Translations under genes and position numbers: made by a program
In this document: piece after piece, positions 1 to 5,700 of the stretch
How positions within the stretch are numbered: the stretch's first letter is position 1
How the letters are laid out: every line of letters starts with the position of its first letter
Source of the DNA: an uncultured Propionibacteriaceae bacterium
GTDB taxonomy: Bacteria; Actinomycetota; Actinomycetes; Propionibacteriales; Propionibacteriaceae
Assembly: GCA_945875065.1 (NCBI GenBank)
Contig: CAMCJC010000094.1
Coordinates: 1-8,508, forward strand
DNA: 8,508 bases
Reading direction: 5' to 3'
Notes under the pieces: model-generated
The model's database searches: none
What the model was told of the DNA's origin: nothing
What the model saw: the letters and a program-made list of their open reading frames with translations, nothing else

Positions 1-27
1 TAACACCCCAGAAAACCACCAAACACA

Positions 28-56
28 ACGACATCTCGTTAAATGGGCGCTATACT
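28..56 (+). promoter_or_regulatory. Possible sigma-70-type promoter
   Basis: ACGACA at 28-33 matches four of six bases of TTGACA. It is followed by a 17-base gap and then TATACT at 51-56, which matches five of six bases of TATAAT. The geometry is good, but the region is locally AT-rich so chance is possible, and no good gene follows on the plus strand. If active it would send transcripts antisense into the 3' end of the operon. Confidence 0.22.
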
Positions 57-156
57 TTGCCTATTCTGCACCCTAATCTACACCCCAACACCCACCCCAC
101 CAGACCCGACCAAACCCAAACCCGGACCACCCAACACCGGCCACTAACCCACCAGA

Positions 157-185
157 GCCGGGTCGGCGCCACCACCCGACCCGGC
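157..185 (-). terminator. Operon-end hairpin
   Basis: A perfect 10-bp inverted repeat (GCCGGGTCGG paired with CCGACCCGGC) surrounds a 9-base loop. It starts about 70 bases after the stop codon of the last gene of the minus-strand operon. There is no T-tract after the stem on the minus strand. Terminator hairpins without a U-tail are common in actinomycetes, so a terminator is the simplest reading; an mRNA-stabilising 3' stem is the alternative. Confidence 0.6.
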
Positions 186-253
186 ACCACCAATCCAGCC
201 GCGTCGTTGATCGCCCTCCGCTCCTTGGACTTGGCGAAGCGACCGAAGCCTGT

Positions 254-1225
254 TCAGTCCGTAGCCGACGGGTCCTCAAGGAGCACCGGCAGCAGGCTCG
301 CCATGCGACCTGCTCCCGACGCGACCTCCTGCCGTTGCTCCTCGGACAGGGCCTCGTCGCGAGCGAGGCCGTCGAACACGGCTACAGCGCGTCTGCCCTG
401 GCTCTGCGTCATGAGCGGGAAGAGCTTGGCGTAGTGCAGCCGTAGCTGCTCGGCGGTCTCGAATCCGCCGGAAATCTCCCCGAGGGTTTCGCTGAGGGTC
501 AGGACGTCGTCGATGTCGTTGCTGGCGCAGATCAGCGTCCCTACGGCCTTCGCCACCGACTCTCGCCGCGCCCGTTCCTGGGTCACGTCGCCCAGAACCT
601 GTGACACCCAGTGCGGCAGCGGCGTCGTCGGCTCATTCACCCACCGGTTGATGGTCGTGGGGTCGGCGAAGTGCTCCAACCGTTGCGCGACAAGACTGCG
701 GAGGTGGTGTTCGAAGCTGGCTGCGAAATCGGCAGTGGCGTCGAACTTGTTGTAGCCGCGCTTGAGATCGTCCAGCTTTTGAAAGAACTCGACGAGGCGC
801 CGTCCCCGCGCATCCTCGGCCGCGTCCCCTCGGCGACGGTAGAGCAGCACCTCGGTCGGGTGGACCGCTCGGTCGGAGCCGCGCATGGCGTCGTAATACT
901 CCCACTCGGTTCCAGTTACCTCGTGCAGCCCCAGCTCCTCGGCGTACCGGTCGGGCAGCGGATGGCCGAGGTGGGAGCCGAGGATCACGACGACGAAGTC
1001 GCAGTCGCAAGGGCGCGGCAGGTTCTGCGAGATCGCTTCCTGCGGGTCGAGGCGGGCGAGCATCGGCACGGTGCCGCTGGGGCCGCTCCACGAGATCGTT
1101 CGTAGCGAGACGCGGTTGCGCAGGAGCGGGTCGTCGTTGAGCTTGGCGACGACGGCGAACACCGCCTTGCGCTGCTCCACCACCTCGGCGGGCGCGGCGA
1201 TGAAGATGCGGAACTCGATGGTCAT
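254..1225 (-). CDS. DUF4062-like (TIR/Rossmann-type) stand-alone protein
   Basis: This is a 323-residue soluble protein with no signal peptide or membrane segment. Residues about 4-135 match the DUF4062-like pattern: a first strand and turn FRIFIAAPAEVVEQR (5-19) resembling the family's 'FISSxxDLxxER', an acidic strand CDCDFVVVILGSHLG (73-87), and TGTEWEYYDA (104-113) followed by LLYRRR. In that family these mark an alpha/beta Rossmann-like domain often found at the N-terminus of, or beside, STAND NTPases. Residues about 195-320 are helical and unrecognised. The start ATG at 1225 has a GGAG five bases upstream. It is the last gene of the operon, 15 bases after the peptidase gene, so it is almost surely co-transcribed with it. 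By context it may be an adaptor or effector of the NTPase; no catalytic residues can be named. The domain call is fairly safe, the role is inference. Confidence 0.75.
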   Translation of the reverse strand: MTIEFRIFIAAPAEVVEQRKAVFAVVAKLNDDPLLRNRVSLRTISWSGPSGTVPMLARLDPQEAISQNLPRPCDCDFVVVILGSHLGHPLPDRYAEELGLHEVTGTEWEYYDAMRGSDRAVHPTEVLLYRRRGDAAEDARGRRLVEFFQKLDDLKRGYNKFDATADFAASFEHHLRSLVAQRLEHFADPTTINRWVNEPTTPLPHWVSQVLGDVTQERARRESVAKAVGTLICASNDIDDVLTLSETLGEISGGFETAEQLRLHYAKLFPLMTQSQGRRAVAVFDGLARDEALSEEQRQEVASGAGRMASLLPVLLEDPSATD

Positions 1226-1240
1226 GGGCGCTCCAATCGG

Positions 1241-2350
1241 CTAGAGGACGATGCGAGGGTCGGCGAGTTCGGGTGGGACGGGAGCGACGAGCCCCGCGTC
1301 GACAAGGGCCTTCACCCTGGGCAGCTCCTCTAGGGGCCACTTGGTGGCGAACAGGAGGCCGAGGTCGTCAGGGTAGGCCTTGAGGTGCGCCTCAACAATG
1401 CGGGAGCCGGTGAAATAGACGTGGTCCTTGACATTCGAGCCCGGCTCATGCGGGTTGGCCATGCCACGCTTGACGCGAACGGCCATGACGACGGCGGTAT
1501 CGACGTCGAGGTGCTCGACGAGGGCGTCGACGACGTCTACGATGCCGGCCCGCAACGCGACATCGACGGCGATGACCCGGGCGGCATAGACGCGGTCGCG
1601 GGCGTTGAAGTTGACGCCGGCCAGGTTTTCGCGGCACACCGCGAAGCCCTCCTCGGTGCGCATGGCGGAGCCGACGGCGTAGCGGGCGACGGGGGTGCGT
1701 TGGCCTTCGGCTCGGTGTCGGCGCAGAACGTGGGTGCCGATCTCGTGTACGAGCAGCTGCTGAACGGCGCACGGGGCGAACGTCGCGTCGGCGCGGACCT
1801 TGACGCGGTGCTTGCCGCCGAGGACGGACATGTCGGCGGCCATGCCCGCATCGACGACGACCTCCCAGCCCTCGATCTCGAGCCGCTGCAGGCAGGTACG
1901 CATCGCGTCGGCGACACCCTCGGCGTCGACCGTCTTTGCCGGCACCGGCTCGGCCGGACGTCGCAGGACCTCCTTCGCGGCGGCGACGTCGTCGGGCCTG
2001 ATACTGCCGTGCACCTTGGTCGTGTGGCTGGTGATGCGCTCGGCGCTGTGGTCCCGAGCGTGAGACGAGACGTCGTGGGCCTCGGCCAAGATGGTTTGCA
2101 GCGCCCACGCCTCCTGCTCGTGGAGATCGGCGGCTTCAAGGGCGGCCTCGCAGGCGGCGATGGCGTCGGGCACCTTGTCGAGGTCGGGGTACTCGTAAGT
2201 CCAAGTCGCGCGGGGGCCGCCGACGGCACCCGGCCGCCCGGCGCGAGCGCGCAGCTCGGCGCGGATGGCGGGCAGGTCGACGGGGTTTCCCCAGGCCGTT
2301 GGTCTCACGACCTTTCCCAGATATTCGAAGGCCGCCAGCAGATCAGTCAT
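1241..2350 (-). CDS. DUF1704/MATCAP-like zinc metallopeptidase
   Basis: This 369-residue protein is a predicted zinc-dependent peptidase of the DUF1704 group, which includes the animal tubulin tyrosine carboxypeptidase MATCAP. The evidence is the zinc motif HEIGTH (202-207), followed 27 residues later by TEEGFAV (232-238), equivalent to the family's QEGLA motif that supplies the third ligand (E234 is the likely one). After that comes the typical tail: a KDHVYFTG stretch (308-315), then LLFATKWPLEELPRVKALVDAGLV (split around 332-355) and a Pro-rich PVPPEL. The N-terminal 130 residues are helical. A longer frame begins at 2440, but the ATG at 2350 overlaps the NTPase stop codon as ATGA and has AAGGGA four bases upstream, so I chose it. 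Coupling implies stoichiometric production with the NTPase. The substrate is unknown; a C-terminal-tyrosine carboxypeptidase role is only an analogy. It is a candidate effector of the system. Confidence 0.8.
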   Translation of the reverse strand: MTDLLAAFEYLGKVVRPTAWGNPVDLPAIRAELRARAGRPGAVGGPRATWTYEYPDLDKVPDAIAACEAALEAADLHEQEAWALQTILAEAHDVSSHARDHSAERITSHTTKVHGSIRPDDVAAAKEVLRRPAEPVPAKTVDAEGVADAMRTCLQRLEIEGWEVVVDAGMAADMSVLGGKHRVKVRADATFAPCAVQQLLVHEIGTHVLRRHRAEGQRTPVARYAVGSAMRTEEGFAVCRENLAGVNFNARDRVYAARVIAVDVALRAGIVDVVDALVEHLDVDTAVVMAVRVKRGMANPHEPGSNVKDHVYFTGSRIVEAHLKAYPDDLGLLFATKWPLEELPRVKALVDAGLVAPVPPELADPRIVL

Positions 2351-4995
2351 TTCGTCCCTTTCCGGACTCGTGCGTCGTCGATAACGCGGTGGAAAAGCGT
2401 GATCCATCGCTGTTTGATCGTCTCGCGCTTCCCAATCCATTGCGTATCCAGGGTCGGCAATGGGGCGTCTACTAGGCCGAGGTCGTGCAGGTGCTCCCAG
2501 AGAAAGTCGACGCGCGGCGGCCGGTCGTCGGGGACGCCGTCGGGGTCGTCGAGAATCTGGCGGACGTACGCGTCGTCGCCGGTGGCGAGCAGCCGCAGCC
2601 CCGCGACGATCATGCGCGCGTTGCGCTCCCCCTTCAGGAACGCCCCCTCCGGGTCGGTGATGCGCCCCAGCTCGGTCCAGCTTTCGGCGACCTTGTCGTC
2701 ATCGAAGAGATCCCGCAACCCATGCCACTGCCAATAGTAGCGCTGTCCATCGCGCCGCTCCAGTTGCAGCGACTCGCGGTAGCCGACCTCCAGCGCTTCC
2801 ACGATCGCGTCCCGCTCTCCCGGGTCCGAGCCGCCCACCCAGGCGCGGGCCTCTGCCAGCAGGGCGATCTGCTGGGAAATGAAATGCTCGGACTGCTTAT
2901 TTTCCAGCGAGAAGCGGATTCGTTCCTCCATTGCAGGGATCGCGACGTCCGGGAGCCCAAGGTGGTAGAACAGGCGCCCCATCGGAATCCCGGCTTCCGT
3001 CCCGAAGGCGAGCCACTCGGTGATGGCATCCTGATAGCGACGGCCCATCAAGCACGTGACGACTATCTGGCTTGCAAACACCTTGGTGCGTGCCTCTCCC
3101 CACAGCTGGCGCAGCTGATCGGCAGCCCACCGGTAATCTGCCTCCACGCTGCGAACCACGTACGCGAGCCACAGCCGCGCGGTGCGATTCACCGAGGCGA
3201 CCATGTCCCGCAACAGGAACTCCCTCAACTCCGCCCCCTTTACCGATGCCCCCTTGGCCAGGATGGTGTTGAGGTAGGCAGTCTGCACCAGCTCGGTTTC
3301 GCCCCAGTCGATGGGGCCGAGGAGGCGCGCGGTTCGCAGGCGCGAAGGGCTCTTGCCGAACTGGGCGATCACCCATTCGGGATCCAGACCGGCAGTAACG
3401 GCTAGGCGGTAGCCGGCAGCGTGCACGACGATGTGGCGTTCGTGGTCGTGGGCAGCCCATGCGTTGTTCAACTCACGCTCCAGATGGTCGAGGCCTCGCT
3501 GGGCGGCAGCGGTACGGTCCGCGTCACTCCAGGCGTGGCGGGCTGAGGTGCCGGCCTGGCTGACGATGCGGCGTACCTCGTCGTGGAGGTGGTACTGGAA
3601 GTACTCCTTGTCACGGACCACTTGGACGAGGGGGTTGTCGAGGAAGCGCTGGGCGGTGCCGACGCCGACGCCCGTCATGGCAGCGAGCAGCGGCGCATCG
3701 AACTGGGCGACGAGGGCCGCAGCCTGGAGGAGATCAGCCTTGCCCTCGGAGTAGCGTTCGAGCAGCCGACCGACGACGCGGTCGATCTTGCCCGCCAGGT
3801 CCTCCTTGACGAGTAGGCAGCCCGGGTTCGCGGCCGCCAGCTCGCCGGCGAGGGTGACGATCGCATCGATGTGGATCGGCCATCGCGCCTCGTTCGCGAG
3901 CCTCCGGCACAGCCCGTCGGTGAGCCGCGCGTCGATCGTGCCGAGGTAGGACTGGAGGAGGTCGAGGGCGTCGGCGAAGGAGAGGTCGCCGACGGCGTGC
4001 TGGCGCGGCTCGGGATCGCCCGAGGCGGTTCGGGCCAGCGACGGCCAGGTACCGGCGCCGCCGTGAACCAGGCCCTTGAAGCTGGTGGCCCAGTCGACGC
4101 GCTCGCGCCCGGTGATCACGAACAGGCAGAACGGCAGGCCCCCAACCACCGCGTTGACCAGCTGTTCCCACTCCGGATGGCGCGCGTCCTCGATGACCTC
4201 GAAGGTGTCGATGAAAACGACGGGCAGCGGCCGACCCTTGGGCTCTAACAGCTCCAAGTCAGCAGATAGCAGCCAACCAACCCAGCCGGCCGCCTCGCGC
4301 AGCTTGATCGCGTCGGCTTCGCCCGTGGTGATCGCGTTCACGGCCTGGGCCATGCGGCGGCGGGCGTCGTCGCGGGGTGTCCCGTCGGCCTTGAGGAGCT
4401 TCAGAAGCCGCTGGTCATAGCGCATCTGGGCATGCTCAGGTGGGACCCATTCGGGGAACACCTCCCCCACGACGGCCTCCGCGATCCGCATGACCTCAGC
4501 CGACAGTGCGGCCCCCTCCGGGTGGAACTTGACCGCCATCGCGACGATGCCGGCGTCGAAGCGCGGAGTGCGATAGCCGGCGTCGCCAAGCGCGCGGCGT
4601 AGTCGCAGGTAGAACAGGACGGGATTAGTCCGCGCCTCCTCCTCCCGCAGATCCCAGCGGGCGGTGACGATGCCGGGTACCTTCGGCGGCGGCCCCCACT
4701 CCGGGCATCCCTCCGGACAGGTCCGACCGCCGCGCGGCCCGGTGTGCGAACACACCCCGCGCCCGGCAAGCCAGTCCTCAAGTTTCTTCGACAGCGCCGA
4801 CTTTCCCACCCCGGCGAACCCGTAGAACACGAGCACGTTGTTCATGACCCGCCCGTCTATGGCGTCCGCGTCGATCGCAGCGCGCTGCACCTCAAGGCTT
4901 AGGCGCAGCGCCTCCGACTCCACCACCCGGTTAGCGAACCGGGCCGCAGCCGACCCGCCGTCGACGCCCACCGGCAACCGATCCGTAACAGCCAT
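2347..4995 (-). CDS. STAND-type P-loop NTPase with C-terminal helical repeats
   Basis: This 882-residue protein is a predicted ATP-dependent molecular switch. Walker A is GFAGVGKS (59-66). Walker B is LPVVFIDTFE (257-266, D263 with E266). A sensor-like ITGRE (294-298) follows a hydrophobic strand. Residues about 420-480 fit the winged-helix segment of STAND proteins, including an LHDEVRRIV stretch (470-478). The remaining 400 residues are helical, suggesting superhelical repeats that would sense a ligand, but no repeat unit is clear. Between the P-loop helix and the next strand lies an unusual Cys/His cluster: C82, H84, C93 and C97. The ATG at 4995 has AGGAG five bases upstream. Copy 1 of a 25-base leader repeat lies just upstream, so the gene probably has its own promoter. 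The stop overlaps the peptidase start. No effector domain is fused, so effectors are probably the downstream proteins. The class is firm, the trigger unknown. Confidence 0.85.
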   Translation of the reverse strand: MAVTDRLPVGVDGGSAAARFANRVVESEALRLSLEVQRAAIDADAIDGRVMNNVLVFYGFAGVGKSALSKKLEDWLAGRGVCSHTGPRGGRTCPEGCPEWGPPPKVPGIVTARWDLREEEARTNPVLFYLRLRRALGDAGYRTPRFDAGIVAMAVKFHPEGAALSAEVMRIAEAVVGEVFPEWVPPEHAQMRYDQRLLKLLKADGTPRDDARRRMAQAVNAITTGEADAIKLREAAGWVGWLLSADLELLEPKGRPLPVVFIDTFEVIEDARHPEWEQLVNAVVGGLPFCLFVITGRERVDWATSFKGLVHGGAGTWPSLARTASGDPEPRQHAVGDLSFADALDLLQSYLGTIDARLTDGLCRRLANEARWPIHIDAIVTLAGELAAANPGCLLVKEDLAGKIDRVVGRLLERYSEGKADLLQAAALVAQFDAPLLAAMTGVGVGTAQRFLDNPLVQVVRDKEYFQYHLHDEVRRIVSQAGTSARHAWSDADRTAAAQRGLDHLERELNNAWAAHDHERHIVVHAAGYRLAVTAGLDPEWVIAQFGKSPSRLRTARLLGPIDWGETELVQTAYLNTILAKGASVKGAELREFLLRDMVASVNRTARLWLAYVVRSVEADYRWAADQLRQLWGEARTKVFASQIVVTCLMGRRYQDAITEWLAFGTEAGIPMGRLFYHLGLPDVAIPAMEERIRFSLENKQSEHFISQQIALLAEARAWVGGSDPGERDAIVEALEVGYRESLQLERRDGQRYYWQWHGLRDLFDDDKVAESWTELGRITDPEGAFLKGERNARMIVAGLRLLATGDDAYVRQILDDPDGVPDDRPPRVDFLWEHLHDLGLVDAPLPTLDTQWIGKRETIKQRWITLFHRVIDDARVRKGTK

Positions 4996-5094
4996 CCCAA
5001 CTCCTAACCTAAGCGACCACCGTCGTAGTTAACTGACGGACAGTGCTCTCGCGGGAGGCAGCTGGCGTCCCGATCTACGCGGCGAGGTCGGCGG
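4996..5094 (-). promoter_or_regulatory. Leader/promoter region of the NTPase operon
   Basis: This 99-base gap separates the second small-protein gene from the NTPase gene. It contains copy 1 of the 25-base leader element (5019-5043) and AGGAG at 5001-5005. Farther upstream, CGGGA (5052-5056) can pair with TCCCG (5068-5072) around an 11-base loop, a weak terminator candidate for the small-protein unit. I see no canonical -35/-10 pair. A promoter is inferred from the shared leader, not from consensus boxes. Confidence 0.5.
5019..5043 (-). repeat. 25-base leader element, copy 1
   Basis: On the plus strand the element begins ACCGTCGTAGTT and ends GACGGACAG. It is identical to copy 2 at 5641-5665 except for one base (A here, G there) in the centre. 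CCGTC and GACGG flank an AGTTAACT palindrome, so it could be a dyad operator or form a short RNA stem. It ends 23 bases before the NTPase start codon. Similarity to copy 2 continues toward the gene: a GGTCGC block, and the same GGAGTTG ribosome-binding segment two bases before ATG. Confidence 0.85.
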
Positions 5095-5355
5095 TCACAG
5101 CTCCCGCAGGATTCGGGCACGGTCACGCAACTCGTCCATCAGCGACGGCAGGCCGGACCTGAGGTCCGCGAACCCGCCCGTCGCAGTCCACCAAGCACGG
5201 CTGAAATACGACGCACCGTCGCCCTCCCACACCAGCATCAGGTAGGCGAACGCCTCCTCCAGCTCGAAGAAACCCTCGTCGAGGACGTCACGATGGTGAG
5301 CGAGGGCGTCGGCGTACTCGTCGATCGCCTGCGCCAGCAGCTCAGGGTCAGCCAT
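5095..5355 (-). CDS. WXG100-like small helical protein
   Basis: This 86-residue protein is predicted to be a two-helix hairpin of the WXG100 (ESAT-6-like) type. Both halves are strongly helical and the middle carries WEGDGASYFSRAWW (43-56). This matches the family pattern W-x-G-x-A-x-x-F-x-x-x-W at the turn. The length is close to the usual 100 residues. There is no C-terminal YxxxD/E secretion signal, no signal peptide and no type VII secretion gene in the window, so export is not supported. The start at 5355 has GAGAGG seven bases upstream and lies 8 bases inside the preceding gene, so the two are translationally linked and may form a heterodimer as Esx pairs do. In this context a regulatory or structural partner of the NTPase or of the membrane protein is plausible (inference). 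Confidence 0.75.
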   Translation of the reverse strand: MADPELLAQAIDEYADALAHHRDVLDEGFFELEEAFAYLMLVWEGDGASYFSRAWWTATGGFADLRSGLPSLMDELRDRARILREL

Positions 5356-5614
5356 TGAAGTACCTCTCGACGCGACGAATCTTGTCCTCGACCGCGTCCT
5401 CCAGCTTCGGCGAACCCACCCGATACCGATCGACGGGAGCCTTCAGCCGCTTCAACCGGCCACCGAACTGCCGCAGAAACTCGTCGTCGCCGAGCTTGAC
5501 GAGACGATCCTGCGCCGACCCGACGACCCCGGCACTGGCGACCAACAGCTCGTCAAACCTCTGCAGCGCATCCAGGAAGCGCGGCAGCGCAACCCGCAAC
5601 TCATCCATCGACAT
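5348..5614 (-). CDS. Small helical protein, likely partner of the WXG-like protein
   Basis: This 88-residue protein is predicted to be mostly helical, with amphipathic segments at about 4-30 and 45-85. It lacks a W-x-G motif; a short KLGDDEFLRQFGG stretch (40-52) sits where the WXG turn would be, so it may be a degenerate family member. Its size, helical content and 8-base overlap with the WXG-like gene resemble Esx-type heterodimer pairs, in which one partner may deviate from the motif. The start ATG at 5614 has GGGGAG five bases upstream; a second ATG two codons later is a weaker choice. Copy 2 of the leader repeat lies 26 bases before the start, so this gene probably begins its own transcription unit. 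The family cannot be named with certainty. Confidence 0.7.
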   Translation of the reverse strand: MSMDELRVALPRFLDALQRFDELLVASAGVVGSAQDRLVKLGDDEFLRQFGGRLKRLKAPVDRYRVGSPKLEDAVEDKIRRVERYFNG

Positions 5615-5640
5615 ATCAACTCCCCTCCAGCGCGACCCGT

Positions 5641-5665
5641 ACCGTCGTAGTTAGCTGACGGACAG
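5641..5665 (-). repeat. 25-base leader element, copy 2
   Basis: It matches copy 1 (5019-5043) at 24 of 25 bases in the same orientation. It ends 26 bases before the start codon of the first small-protein gene. The CCGTC/GACGG arms are preserved; the single difference changes the inner AGTTAACT to AGTTAGCT, which weakens the inner palindrome but not the outer arms. Confidence 0.85.
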
Positions 5666-5668
5666 CGG

Positions 5669-5685
5669 GGGCGGTAGAGCCGCCC
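5669..5685 (-). terminator. Short hairpin after the membrane-protein gene
   Basis: A perfect 6-bp G/C stem (GGGCGG with CCGCCC) closes a 5-base loop. It begins 15 bases after the stop codon of the membrane-protein gene on the minus strand. There is no T-run. It sits between that gene and the second transcription unit's leader repeat, as expected for a terminator or an mRNA 3'-end stabiliser. Confidence 0.45.
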
Positions 5686-5700
5686 GTGGCCCAACCGGGC

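Larger units (their letters stand above)
1..253. other. Intergenic region downstream of the operon
   Basis: No convincing gene lies here. Bases from about 60 to 155 are almost only C and A on the plus strand with very few G, quite unlike the neighbouring coding DNA. A plus-strand open frame from a TTG at 57 gives a low-complexity Pro/Thr/His/Gln peptide and then runs antisense into the last gene, so I do not call it. The region holds a strong hairpin at 157-185 and a possible plus-strand promoter at 28-56, listed separately. Bases 192-253, read on the minus strand in the frame of the last gene, look coding-like past its stop codon. Confidence 0.6.
5615..5700 (-). promoter_or_regulatory. Leader/promoter region of the small-protein pair
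   Basis: This 86-base gap follows the membrane-protein gene. Read in the direction of transcription it holds a 6-bp hairpin, then copy 2 of the 25-base element, then a GGTCGC block and a strong purine-rich GGAGGGGAGTTG ribosome-binding stretch. The whole leader resembles that of the NTPase gene, which supports common regulation. No clear -35/-10 boxes are visible. Confidence 0.5.

Noticed and set aside
57..434. 125-codon plus-strand frame after a possible promoter
   Set aside because: It begins at TTG just after the putative -10 box without a ribosome-binding site, is low-complexity, and runs antisense into the DUF4062-like gene.
2351..2440. Upstream start for the peptidase, adding 30 residues
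   Set aside because: It would overlap the NTPase gene by 94 bases. The ATG at 2350 has a proper Shine-Dalgarno site and the typical ATGA coupling overlap.
1385..2737. 450-codon plus-strand open frame
   Set aside because: It is antisense to the peptidase and NTPase genes, which have clear motifs, good start sites and coupling. Its own product is low-complexity and matches nothing I recognise; long antisense frames are expected in GC-rich DNA.
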